A stretch of 55,722 nucleotides of DNA, from positions 1 through 55,722 of the forward strand of contig CAXBDI010000009.1 in assembly GCA_963974445.1 (NCBI GenBank), read 5' to 3'. Positions 15,032 to 23,273 of this stretch are shown here, piece by piece; positions within the stretch are counted from its first letter, which is position 1; every line of letters starts with the position of its first letter. The notes under the pieces were generated by a model. The model worked only from the letters and a program-made list of their open reading frames with translations. It did no database searches and was not told the origin of the DNA. The position numbers and the translations under genes are program-made. The DNA comes from JACKII01 sp963974445 (lineage in GTDB: Bacteria > Pseudomonadota > Alphaproteobacteria > Bin95).

Positions 15032-16039
15032 ATGAAGACATTATTAAGCCTCGCGGCGGTCGCCGCTCTGGCGATTGGATCCGCCAGCGCTGGCACTTTG
15101 GATGACGTCAAAGCCAAGGGCTACTTGGACTGCGCCGTCAGTACGGGGCTGATCGGCTTTGCGGCGCCTGATGACAAGGGCGACTGGACCGGCTTTGATA
15201 TCGACATGTGCCGGGCGGTCGCGGTCGCGATTTTCGGTGACAAAACCAAGGTGAAGTTCACGCCGACCACCGGCAAGTCCCGCTTTCCGACGCTCGCGTC
15301 AGGCGAAGTCGATTTGCTGTCACGGAACACCACTTGGACGTTCAGCCGCGACGTGAACCTCGGGTTCGAGTTCGCTGGCGTCAACTACTATGACGGCCAG
15401 GGTTTCATGGTGCGCAAGGACCTGGGCGTGACAAGTGCCACCGAGTTGGACGGCGCCAGCGTCTGCATCCAGACCGGCACAACGACCGAGTTGAACCTGT
15501 CGGACTACTTCAAGACCAATGGCATGGAGTTCGAGCCCATCGCCATCGAAACCGCCTCGGAGGCGCGCCCGGCTTATGAGCAGGGCCGTTGCGACGTCTA
15601 CACGACAGACGCCTCGGGCCTGGCGGCGACTCGCTCTCAGTTGGAGGACCCGAAAGCCCACATCATCCTGCCGGAGATCATCTCGAAGGAGCCGTTGGGC
15701 CCGGTGGTCCGCCACGGCGATAATCAGTGGGGTGATCTGGTCCGCTGGACCTTGAATGCGATGATCATCGCCGAAGAATTGGGCGTGACGTCGGAAAACG
15801 TCGATGAGATGAAGAATTCGAAAAACCCAGAAATTCAACGTCTGCTGGGCGTCAGCGGCGAATACGGCGAAATGCTCGGCCTGTCGAAGGACTGGGCTTA
15901 TAACGTCATCAAGGCGATCGGCAACTATGGCGAGAGCTTCGACCGCCATCTCGGCCCGGACACTGCCATTGGCCTGGAGCGTGGTTTGAACGCGCTTTGG
16001 TCGAAAGGCGGCATCCTTTACGCCCCGCCGTTCCGGTAA
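15032..16039 (+). CDS. aapJ: General L-amino-acid ABC transporter, periplasmic binding protein AapJ
   Basis: The solute receptor of the Aap polar amino-acid transporter (glutamate, aspartate, glutamine, histidine and others). Signal peptide residues 1-20 (MKTLLSLAAVAALAIGSASA). The mature part has the family blocks VKAKGYLDCAVSTGLIGFA, GFDIDMCRAVAVAIFGD and LLSRNTTWTFSRD, followed by SVCIQTGTTTELNLSDYF and the C-terminal RGLNALWSKGGILYAPPFR. Length 335 is typical. Ribosome-binding site ACGGAGGA lies 7 nt before the ATG. A duplicated TATAGT at 14903-14916 in the upstream gap may hold the promoter. A strong hairpin follows the gene, as is common after binding-protein genes that are made in excess over the permease genes. 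Confidence 0.95.
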   Translation: MKTLLSLAAVAALAIGSASAGTLDDVKAKGYLDCAVSTGLIGFAAPDDKGDWTGFDIDMCRAVAVAIFGDKTKVKFTPTTGKSRFPTLASGEVDLLSRNTTWTFSRDVNLGFEFAGVNYYDGQGFMVRKDLGVTSATELDGASVCIQTGTTTELNLSDYFKTNGMEFEPIAIETASEARPAYEQGRCDVYTTDASGLAATRSQLEDPKAHIILPEIISKEPLGPVVRHGDNQWGDLVRWTLNAMIIAEELGVTSENVDEMKNSKNPEIQRLLGVSGEYGEMLGLSKDWAYNVIKAIGNYGESFDRHLGPDTAIGLERGLNALWSKGGILYAPPFR

Positions 16040-16073
16040 GACCTGAGCGCGCGCCTCGGCGTGCCGTTGCGGA

Positions 16074-16101
16074 GGAGGGGTCTTGCCGGCAAGACCCCTC
16101 C
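16074..16101 (+). terminator. Strong hairpin after aapJ (partial terminator/attenuator)
   Basis: A perfect 28-nt palindrome (14-bp arms, left arm GGAGGGGTCTTGCC) begins 34 bp after the aapJ stop and is followed by TTTG. With the permease genes starting 170 bp later, it probably stops most transcripts and protects the aapJ mRNA end, lowering expression of aapQMP relative to aapJ. Confidence 0.75.
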
Positions 16102-16270
16102 TTTGAGTTTGTAACCCGCGATTGAGCGCTTCATGCGGGCCTGGACAAGCGCTGATAGGCCCATAGCTTCGCCCACAGGACTCGCACAGAAGATTGATTG
16201 AGGGGCCGGCTGCACACGGCACGGCTTCTCGCGTAACGTCGCCAGCTACAGCGTCAAGGGATTCGATTTT

Positions 16271-17458
16271 ATGACAATCGGCAGCGTGATGGCTGGCCCA
16301 AATAGCAGCAGCGGTTTTTGGAACGACAAGCGTGTGCGGGGCATATTGGTCCAGGCACTGGTCATGGGCCTGCTGGCCTTGGGCCTCTATTTCGTCGTTT
16401 CGAACACGATCTACAACCTGGAGCAACGCAATATCGCGACGGGCTTCTGGTTTCTCACCCAACCGGCCGGGTTCGAAATCCAGATGACGCTGATCCCCTA
16501 TTCGGCGGAATCTACCCATGCCCGGGTGTTTTTGGTCGGGTTGTTGAATACGCTGCTGGTATCGCTGCTCGGCTGCATTTTTGCGACGATCCTCGGGTTT
16601 ACACTGGGTGTTTTAAGGCTATCCGGTAATTGGCTCATGGAAAAAATGATCTATTGGTACGTGGAGTTCACCCGGAACGTACCGTTACTCTTGCAGATCA
16701 TTTTCTGGTACACGATTTTTCTCGGCCTGCCGCATATCCGCGACAGTATTCAGTTTGGCAGCGATATCTATGTCAACAACCGGGGCCTGTTTACGCCGGC
16801 GCCGGTGTTCGGCGATGATTTTTGGTACGTCGTCGGCGGTATCTGCCTGACGATCCTGGCGGTTTGGCGCATCGCCCGCTGGGCGCGGCGGCGGCACGAG
16901 GCGACAGGCCAGCCATTTCCGGCGTTCTGGGTCGGGCTGGGCCTGCTGATCGTCGTGCCAACGCTGTTCTACTACGCGGCGGGCGCGCCGATGGACTGGC
17001 AGTTTCCGGAGCGCACGCGGTTTGGCCTGCGCGATGGCATGCAGATCGCGCCGGAGTTCATGGCGATGCTGCTGGCGCTGTCGATCTACACCGCCGCGTT
17101 CATCTCCGAAATCGTCCGCGCCGGCATTCTGTCGGTCCACAAAGGCCAGCGGGAGGCCGCTGCGGCGCTGGGCCTTCGGCAGAACACAACCATGCGCCTG
17201 ATCATCGTGCCGCAGGCGCTGCGGGTGATCATTCCGCCGCTCGCCAGCCAGTACATGAACCTGACCAAGAATTCGTCGCTCGGCTTTGCCATCGGTTATA
17301 CCGAGTTGATGGCGGTGTTCGGCGGTATTACGCTGAACCAGACCGGGCAGGCGATCGAGTGCATCGCCATCGTCATGGCGACCTACCTGATCATCAGCCT
17401 GGCGATCTCCGGGTTCATGAACTGGTACAATGCGCACGTGCGATTGGTGGAACGATGA
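16271..17458 (+). CDS. aapQ: General L-amino-acid ABC transporter, permease AapQ
   Basis: A 395-residue inner-membrane permease of the His/Glu/Gln/Arg opine class. After an N-terminal helix (ILVQALVMGLLALGLYFVVS) comes a periplasmic loop and then the ABC permease domain, with the EFTRNVPLLLQIIFWY block typical of this class. The EAA motif that contacts the ATPase is QREAAAALGLRQNTTMRLIIVPQA split near residues 295-320. The long loop between the first and second permease halves (about 155-240) is normal for AapQ. It pairs with AapM to make the heterodimeric channel. It ends 22 bp before aapM. Confidence 0.94.
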   Translation: MTIGSVMAGPNSSSGFWNDKRVRGILVQALVMGLLALGLYFVVSNTIYNLEQRNIATGFWFLTQPAGFEIQMTLIPYSAESTHARVFLVGLLNTLLVSLLGCIFATILGFTLGVLRLSGNWLMEKMIYWYVEFTRNVPLLLQIIFWYTIFLGLPHIRDSIQFGSDIYVNNRGLFTPAPVFGDDFWYVVGGICLTILAVWRIARWARRRHEATGQPFPAFWVGLGLLIVVPTLFYYAAGAPMDWQFPERTRFGLRDGMQIAPEFMAMLLALSIYTAAFISEIVRAGILSVHKGQREAAAALGLRQNTTMRLIIVPQALRVIIPPLASQYMNLTKNSSLGFAIGYTELMAVFGGITLNQTGQAIECIAIVMATYLIISLAISGFMNWYNAHVRLVER

Positions 17459-17480
17459 GCCGGGCGGAGGGCGATTGACG

Positions 17481-18599
17481 ATGGACGATCCAAGCAAAAT
17501 GCCATCCGCGTGGGTTCCGGTGGAGAGCCGGCCGCCGCCTGCCAATACCACCGGGCCGATCGCCTGGATGCGCGCAAATCTGTTTTCCGGTTGGCTGAAT
17601 ACCACGCTGACGCTGATTTCAGCTTACCTGCTCTGGATAACGATCCCTCCCTTGATCGACTGGGCGTTCATCGGCGCCACCTGGGAAGGCGCCAGTCGCG
17701 ACGACTGCGATCTGGCGCGCGGCGCCTGCTGGGCTGTGATCGGGGTGCGGTGGCGGCAGTTGATCTATGGCTTCTATCCGCAAGTCGAATATTGGCGGCC
17801 GGTCCTGGCGTTCATCCTGCTGCTGGTCGCCCTTTATTATGGCCTTTACGACAAGGCGCCGGGCCGCAAATACGGCCTCTGGTTCGTCTGCGCATACCCG
17901 TTCATCGCCTACGGTTTACTCTATGGTGGGTTCGCCGGCCTGGAATACGTCGAGTCGCCGAAATGGGGCGGGCTGCTGCTGACGCTGGCGATGGGTGTGA
18001 CCGGCATCGCGTTCTCGATCCCGTTCGGCATCGTGCTGGCGCTGGGCCGGCGCAGCAAGTTGCCGGTGATCAGTCTGCTTTGCACCGCCTTCATCGAGTT
18101 CATTCGCGGCGTGCCGCTGGTCACGCTGCTGTTCTTCGGCAATGTCATGCTGCCGCTGTTCCTGCCGGAAGGCATGAATATCGACAACTATCTGCGCGTC
18201 GTCGTCGCCGTCTGGTTGTTCGCCTCGGCCTATATGGCGGAGGTGATCCGCGGCGGGTTGCAGGCGATCCCGTCCGGCCAGTATGAGGCTGCGTCGGCAC
18301 TGGGCCTCAGCTATTGGCAAACCACCGGCCTGATCATCCTGCCGCAAGCGCTGCGCATCTCGATCCCGGGGATCGTGAACACGTCGATCGGCCTCTACAA
18401 AGACACGACATTGGTGTCGTTGGTCGGGCTGTTCGATCTGCTGGGCATGGCGCGCGCCATCAGCGCCGACGCCAAGTGGGCGGCGTTGGAGATTGAGCTC
18501 TATGTCTTTATCGCTGTCATTTTCTTCGCCTCATGCTTTGCCATGTCGCGCTACAGCCTGTGGTTGGAGCAGCGTTTGAGCCAAAGCGAGCGCCACTAG
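17481..18599 (+). CDS. aapM: General L-amino-acid ABC transporter, permease AapM
   Basis: The 372-residue partner permease. The start at ATG 17481 follows GGAGG by about 10 nt; the upstream frame extension is shadow of aapQ. The core shows the class block TAFIEFIRGVPLVTLLFFGN and the EAA loop GQYEAASALGLSYWQTTGLI followed by ILPQALRISIPG. It has about eight hydrophobic helices, with an N-terminal extension (residues 1-130) characteristic of AapM. It ends 17 bp before aapP, completing a J-Q-M-P order identical to that known from Rhizobium. Confidence 0.94.
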   Translation: MDDPSKMPSAWVPVESRPPPANTTGPIAWMRANLFSGWLNTTLTLISAYLLWITIPPLIDWAFIGATWEGASRDDCDLARGACWAVIGVRWRQLIYGFYPQVEYWRPVLAFILLLVALYYGLYDKAPGRKYGLWFVCAYPFIAYGLLYGGFAGLEYVESPKWGGLLLTLAMGVTGIAFSIPFGIVLALGRRSKLPVISLLCTAFIEFIRGVPLVTLLFFGNVMLPLFLPEGMNIDNYLRVVVAVWLFASAYMAEVIRGGLQAIPSGQYEAASALGLSYWQTTGLIILPQALRISIPGIVNTSIGLYKDTTLVSLVGLFDLLGMARAISADAKWAALEIELYVFIAVIFFASCFAMSRYSLWLEQRLSQSERH

Positions 18600-18616
18600 C
18601 GCCAGGAGCCCACACC

Positions 18617-19360
18617 ATGACCGATACCGCGCCCGTCATTCAAATGCGTGCCGTAAACAAATGGTTCGGCTCGTTTCATGTATTGAAGGACATTAACCTG
18701 GAGGTGGCGCGTGGCGAGCGCATCGTTATCTGTGGCCCGTCCGGCTCCGGCAAATCCACGTTGGTGCGTTGCATCAACCGGCTGGAGGAGCATCAGGAGG
18801 GCGATATTGTCGTCGATGGCATCGAACTCACCGACGACCTGAAGAATATCCACCAGGTGCGCAGCGAGGTCGGCATGCTGTTTCAGTCCTTCAACCTGTT
18901 TCCGCACCTGACCGTGCTGGAGAACTGCACGCTGGCGCCGCTTTGGGTCCGCAAAATCCCGAAGGCGGAGGCGGAGGCGGAGGCTATGAAACTGCTGGAA
19001 CGGGTGCAGATTCCGGAGCAGGCGGATAAATATCCGGGTCAGTTATCTGGCGGTCAGCAGCAGCGCGTGGCGATTGCCCGGGCGCTGGCGATGAACCCGC
19101 GGATCATGCTGTTCGACGAGCCGACCTCGGCCCTTGATCCGGAGATGATCAAGGAGGTTCTGGACGTGATGGTCGATCTGGCGGAAAGCGGCATGACCAT
19201 GCTGTGCGTGACGCACGAGATGGGCTTTGCCCGTCAGGTCGCCGACCGTGTGATCTTTATGGATGCGGGGGAGATCGTTGAGCAGAACGAGCCGGAGGAG
19301 TTTTTCTCCAACCCCCGCAACGAGCGCGCCAAGCTGTTTCTCAGCCAGATCCTGCACTAG
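18617..19360 (+). CDS. aapP: General L-amino-acid ABC transporter, ATP-binding protein AapP
   Basis: The 247-residue ATPase that powers AapQM. Walker A GPSGSGKS at residues 40-47, Q-loop GMLFQSFNLFPHLTVLEN, signature LSGGQQQRVAIARAL, Walker B IMLFDEPTSALDPEM and H-loop CVTHEMGFARQVADRV are all present. The ATG at 18617 follows CAGGAGCC. The start of the next gene (zntB-like) is only 3 bp after the stop, so the two are probably one transcript. Confidence 0.95.
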   Translation: MTDTAPVIQMRAVNKWFGSFHVLKDINLEVARGERIVICGPSGSGKSTLVRCINRLEEHQEGDIVVDGIELTDDLKNIHQVRSEVGMLFQSFNLFPHLTVLENCTLAPLWVRKIPKAEAEAEAMKLLERVQIPEQADKYPGQLSGGQQQRVAIARALAMNPRIMLFDEPTSALDPEMIKEVLDVMVDLAESGMTMLCVTHEMGFARQVADRVIFMDAGEIVEQNEPEEFFSNPRNERAKLFLSQILH

Positions 19361-19363
19361 GCC

Positions 19364-20275
19364 GTGGCCACCGACGCCGTTATCGAATGGCCCGCGGATG
19401 GCCCGTCGATCTGGCGGCATGCCAGAGTGCGGCCCGGCGCGGCCTCACCGTTTGCGGATCTGCCTGAGGCCGTATGGGATGTGTTGGGCGCGCCGGAGAC
19501 CAGACCGCGGCATGCGGTGATCGATGGCGGCCACATCCTGGTGCTGCGCGGCGTCAACCTGAACCAGGGCGATCGGCTGGAGGATATGGTCTCACTGCGG
19601 CTGTGGCTGGGGCCGGCCGGGCTGGTCAGCATCGCCGTCCGCCGCGTCGCCGCCGTCGATGACGCAGTTGCGGCGCTGGAGGCCGGCACTCTGGCCGCGA
19701 ATCCCGCAGACATCGTGCTTTTCATCGCCGAACGCTTAGCCATCCGCATCCGCGAGGCGGTGCTGGCCATGGAGGGCGAAGCAGCCGATATCGAGGAGGA
19801 GTTGCTCGGCGAAGATGCGGCGGAAGAACTGCCGAGCCTGCAAGACCGGGTGCGCACCGCGCGGCGGCAGGCGCTCTGGCTGCGCCGGCATTTGGGGCCG
19901 CAACGCACGGCGTTGGCGGAATTCCGGTCGGCGGCGGGGCGTGCCCTATCGGCGGACAACGACTTCAGCCTGGCCGAGCTGGTCAACGAGACCCAACGGG
20001 CCGCCGAGGTGGTGCAGATGCTGGCGGACCATGGTGGCCTGCTGCAGGACCAGATCGAGGCAGCGCGCGGCGCGGCGATGGGCCGGACCAGCTATACCCT
20101 CAGCCTCGTCGCCGCGATCTTCCTGCCGCTGAACCTGTTGGCGGCGGTATTCGGCGCCAATGTCGGCGGCATTCCGTGGGCGGAGACGCCCTGGGGCTTC
20201 GCCATTCTCTTGGCCGTTTGCCTGGCCGTGGCGATAGCCGGCACGTGGTTGTTGCGCTGGCGCCGCTGGCTTTAG
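19364..20275 (+). CDS. CorA/ZntB-family divalent cation transporter, 303 aa
   Basis: A membrane transporter of the 2-TM-GxN superfamily. Residues 1 to about 240 form the large cytoplasmic alpha/beta and coiled domain, and two C-terminal helices follow (SLVAAIFLPLNLLAAVF and FAILLAVCLAVAIAGTWLL). The signature loop reads GANVGGIPW, as in ZntB (GIN) rather than CorA magnesium channels (GMN). ZntB-type proteins move zinc and perhaps other divalent cations. The start is a GTG 3 bp after aapP, so it lies in the same operon, though no link to amino-acid transport is known. Confidence 0.87.
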   Translation: MATDAVIEWPADGPSIWRHARVRPGAASPFADLPEAVWDVLGAPETRPRHAVIDGGHILVLRGVNLNQGDRLEDMVSLRLWLGPAGLVSIAVRRVAAVDDAVAALEAGTLAANPADIVLFIAERLAIRIREAVLAMEGEAADIEEELLGEDAAEELPSLQDRVRTARRQALWLRRHLGPQRTALAEFRSAAGRALSADNDFSLAELVNETQRAAEVVQMLADHGGLLQDQIEAARGAAMGRTSYTLSLVAAIFLPLNLLAAVFGANVGGIPWAETPWGFAILLAVCLAVAIAGTWLLRWRRWL

Positions 20276-20322
20276 GGGCGTAGACAAGGCGTTTTCGCCG
20301 TCTCGAAAAGCATTCCATCCGG

Positions 20323-21567
20323 ATGAACCGCACGTTCGCCTTAGTCCTCGGCATGGCCGCCGTGTATTCGCTGCTGTTCGTGCAGGCGCAGATGCATCGC
20401 ATGGGCGGCGCGGTGATCGCGCCGTCGCTCAGCCTGGAACTGGGCCTGAGCGCCAGTGATCTGGGCCTGATTATCGGCGTCATGTTTCTGGCGTCGGCGG
20501 CGACGCAGCCGGTTTCCGGCATTCTGTTGGACCGGTTTGGGCCGGTGCGCGCCGTCGCCTATATGACGCCGCTGGCGGTTGGCGGCATGCTGCTGTTCGC
20601 GTGGAGCGATTCGGTGGCAGGCCTGACGCTCGCCCGCATCCTTATCGGCTCCGGCTTCGCTTGCGTGGTCAGCGGGCTCTACATCTTCCTGCTGGGCTGG
20701 GTCGACCGCAGGAATTTTACCACCGCGGCGGCGGCAATCCAGGCGATCCCGGGCACAGTGTCCGTGCTGATCGCCTCGACCCCGCTCGCCATTCTGTTGG
20801 CCGATGTCGGGCGCGGGCCGGTGTTCGCCGGGCTGGCGGTGACGACCGTCATCGTCGTCGGTCTCGTCGCGCTGATCGTTCGCGAGGGGCCGCTATCGAC
20901 CCGCAAGAACCGCACGCCGGAGACCGTGCGCCAGAGCATCAGCGGTATCGCGATGATCATGCGGCAGCGCTCCTTCCTCTGGGTCGCTGCCTTCAGCGTG
21001 ACAGCCATCGGCCCGGCGGTGGCGGTGATCGGCCTGCTGTCCGGCGTGTTCCTGCGCGAGCGCTTCGGCCTGGATGCGGTGCAATTGGGCAATAGCGTGC
21101 TGGTGCTGTTGATCGCGCTCAACCTCGGCGGCGTCATCTATGGCCCGCTCGACCGTTGGACCGGCCGGCGCAAGGCGGTGATCGCCGGCGGCGTGCTGAT
21201 GCAAGTGACCATGCTCGGCCTGTTGGCCGCCTTGCCTGGCCTCGGCTTTTGGCCGACGGTCGTGCTGCTGACCGCCTTCGCCAGCGTCTCGCAATTGCAT
21301 GCGCTGGTGATCGCGCACGCGCAGAGCCTGTTCGAGCCGGAACTGGCGGGGCGGGTAATCACCACCAACAACATCTTCATGATCGGCGGGATTTTCCTGT
21401 TTCAACTGGCGAGCGGACGGGCCTACGACCTGTTCACCACCGGCTTCGGCGTCAGTGGCGAGAACGGCTACCGCCTGACCTTTGCGGTGCTCGCCATCTG
21501 TCAACTGATCGGGCTGCTGTTCTACGCCAACGCACCGAACCCGATGCGGACCAAGGCGGGCGAATAG
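20323..21567 (+). CDS. Major facilitator superfamily transporter, 414 aa
   Basis: A 12-helix secondary transporter. It starts MNRTFALVLGMAAVYSLLFVQAQMHR and shows an MFS motif-A-like loop between helices 2 and 3 (GILLDRFGPVRAVAYM) and a related one in the second half (YGPLDRWTGRRKAVI), which supports two six-helix halves. The N-half block LGLSASDLGLIIGVMFLASA is common in putative sugar-phosphate or nitrate/nitrite-type MFS members, but substrate cannot be deduced. It follows the zntB-like gene by 47 bp and may belong to the same transcript. Confidence 0.87.
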   Translation: MNRTFALVLGMAAVYSLLFVQAQMHRMGGAVIAPSLSLELGLSASDLGLIIGVMFLASAATQPVSGILLDRFGPVRAVAYMTPLAVGGMLLFAWSDSVAGLTLARILIGSGFACVVSGLYIFLLGWVDRRNFTTAAAAIQAIPGTVSVLIASTPLAILLADVGRGPVFAGLAVTTVIVVGLVALIVREGPLSTRKNRTPETVRQSISGIAMIMRQRSFLWVAAFSVTAIGPAVAVIGLLSGVFLRERFGLDAVQLGNSVLVLLIALNLGGVIYGPLDRWTGRRKAVIAGGVLMQVTMLGLLAALPGLGFWPTVVLLTAFASVSQLHALVIAHAQSLFEPELAGRVITTNNIFMIGGIFLFQLASGRAYDLFTTGFGVSGENGYRLTFAVLAICQLIGLLFYANAPNPMRTKAGE

Positions 21568-21710
21568 CGGCGGCGAGGTGCACCTTGCATTTCCGTCGTG
21601 CGGAGGCTACTGCCGGGAGCCGTCGTATCGACTGCTCTAACATCGTATTTTGAGAGCAGGTTCGCCCGACCCCATCGGGACGGGATCTGCTCCAGGAGGG
21701 ATCGCGCGCC

Positions 21711-22469
21711 ATGGCAGCCGAACCGGCAGCGCCAGAGCCAAGCGGAATGGCCTTCGACCAGATCGCCAGCGATAGCCTGAGCCTGCTGCAGAGCGGTGGC
21801 GTGGTCGTGGCGATTCTGCTGGTGCTCTCGGTCTTCGCCTCGGCCATTGTCGTCGCCAAGCTGTTGCAGTTCCGGGCGGCGCGTCTTGGCGACCGGCAAA
21901 CCGCGCCGGCGGCTCTGGCCCTGTATCGCCGCGGCGACGGCGCGCGGGCGATGGCCCTGGCCTCGGCGTCGGCCAATCCTGCGGCGCAGGCATTGGCCCG
22001 TGCCCTGAATGGCCGGCGATTGCAGATGGCCGATGCGGCGATCCAAGCCGAGGTGGCGCGCTATGGCAATCGGTGTCTGGCGGAGTTGCGAAGCTGGCTG
22101 CGGCCGTTGGAGGTCATCGCCAGCCTGGCGCCGTTGCTGGGCCTGTTCGGCACGGTGCTGGGCATGATCGCTGCTTTTCGGGCGCTGGAAGCTGCCGGCA
22201 ATCAGGTGAACCCGGCCATCCTCTCCGGCGGCATATGGGAGGCGCTGTTGACCACCGCCGTCGGCCTCGCCATCGCCATTCCCACCGTCGCGGCCCTCAA
22301 TTGGCTGGAACGCCGGGTCGAGCGTCTGGCCGAGGATATGGAGGATGCGGTCGCCGGCGTCTTCACCGAGGATCTGAACCCGCACCCGGAGATGCAAACC
22401 GACCCGCGGCAGGAGAGGAGGGGCCATGCCAGAGCCGGCGACGCCGCTGCTGTTTCATCCCGCGCCTAG
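21711..22469 (+). CDS. exbB: MotA/TolQ/ExbB proton-channel family protein (ExbB-like), 252 aa
   Basis: The pentameric membrane component of a Ton-type energising complex that uses the proton gradient. Three hydrophobic helices are visible: about 25-48 (GVVVAILLVLSVFASAIVV), about 133-158 (VIASLAPLLGLFGTVLGMIAAF) and about 173-195 (WEALLTTAVGLAIAIPTVAAL). The LLGLFGTVLGMI and LLTTAVGLAIAIP blocks are the family signatures. It starts the operon exbB-exbD-exbD-tonB and overlaps the next gene by 44 bp. Which outer-membrane receptors it serves cannot be told; none is encoded nearby. Confidence 0.9.
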   Translation: MAAEPAAPEPSGMAFDQIASDSLSLLQSGGVVVAILLVLSVFASAIVVAKLLQFRAARLGDRQTAPAALALYRRGDGARAMALASASANPAAQALARALNGRRLQMADAAIQAEVARYGNRCLAELRSWLRPLEVIASLAPLLGLFGTVLGMIAAFRALEAAGNQVNPAILSGGIWEALLTTAVGLAIAIPTVAALNWLERRVERLAEDMEDAVAGVFTEDLNPHPEMQTDPRQERRGHARAGDAAAVSSRA

Positions 22470-22851
22470 AGCCGGCCGGCGACGCGCGCTGATCGGTCTG
22501 ACGCCGCTGATCGATATGGTGTTCATTCTGCTGGTCTTCTTCATGCTGGCGTCGTCGTTCCTCGACTGGCGCGCCATTGCCGTGACGCCTGCGGAAACCG
22601 CTAACGTCGATGTCGGCGCCAAAGGTGCATTGCTGGTGAGCGTGCAGCGCGACGGCCTGCGCCTTGGTGGCCACCTGGCGGAATGGCCGGAGATCGCGCG
22701 CCAGGTAGGCATGCGGCTCGACGCCGACCCGGATCGGCGCATTCTGGTCGATGCCGGGCCGGGGGTGCCGTTGCAGGCCGTGGTGGATGTGTTGGACCGC
22801 CTGTCCGGCCTCGGCGCACGCCGTGTTGCCCTGACAGGTGAGCCGCAATGA
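22426..22851 (+). CDS. exbD: ExbD/TolR-family protein 1, 141 aa
   Basis: A single-span protein of the ExbD/TolR family that sits inside the ExbB pentamer. After a basic N-terminus (RAGRRRALIG) comes the transmembrane helix LTPLIDMVFILLVFFMLASS with the conserved proton-relay Asp at residue 30. The periplasmic domain (about 50-141) has the usual ExbD fold and ends VALTGEPQ. Its start lies inside exbB (44-bp overlap) after GGAGAGGAGGGGCC, and its stop overlaps the next ATG (ATGA), so the genes are translationally coupled. Confidence 0.9.
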   Translation: MPEPATPLLFHPAPRAGRRRALIGLTPLIDMVFILLVFFMLASSFLDWRAIAVTPAETANVDVGAKGALLVSVQRDGLRLGGHLAEWPEIARQVGMRLDADPDRRILVDAGPGVPLQAVVDVLDRLSGLGARRVALTGEPQ

Positions 22852-23273
22852 TGGCCTCGCCGCGCCTGTTCACCGGCAAATCTCGGCCGCGTCCTGGCGA
22901 GGACGACCGTATTTTGCCGCTGATTAACGTTGTGTTCCTGCTGCTGATTTTCTTCATGCTGGCGGGGCGCCTCGCCGTTTCCGACCCGTTCGCCGTTGAA
23001 CCGCCGGTCACCGAGTCTGCGGGTGCTGTCGAAGTCTCCAGCTTGACCGTGCTCTTGAGCGCCGACGGCAAGGTCGCCCTCGACGGCAGCGTGGTTGCGC
23101 GGCCGGTGCTTATGGCGGCCATCACCGAACGGCTGGCCGTCGAACCCGGTGCGCAGGTGGTGGTCAAGGCGGATGCCGCAGCCGAGGCCGCCGCGGTGAT
23201 CGGCCTTTTGCGACAAATCAGAGCTGCCGGTGCCGCCGACATGCACCTGCTGACCCGGGCGGGCGGTATGTGA
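22848..23273 (+). CDS. ExbD/TolR-family protein 2 lacking the membrane Asp, 141 aa
   Basis: A second ExbD-like protein of the same length. Its transmembrane helix reads ILPLINVVFLLLIFFMLAG: the position aligned with the essential Asp (D25 in E. coli ExbD, D30 in the preceding protein) is Asn27, coded AAC. The periplasmic part is divergent from the first copy (VEVSSLTVLLSADGKVALDG). It probably forms a heteromer with ExbD 1 in the ExbB ring, contributing structure rather than proton relay. Start and stop overlap the neighbours (ATGA on both sides, with the tonB start sharing the stop codon). Confidence 0.87.
   Translation: MMASPRLFTGKSRPRPGEDDRILPLINVVFLLLIFFMLAGRLAVSDPFAVEPPVTESAGAVEVSSLTVLLSADGKVALDGSVVARPVLMAAITERLAVEPGAQVVVKADAAAEAAAVIGLLRQIRAAGAADMHLLTRAGGM

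Noticed and set aside
15320..16519. 399-codon minus-strand frame opposite aapJ and the start of aapQ
   Set aside because: Antisense to aapJ; it also spans a transcription hairpin, and nothing protein-like is recognised.
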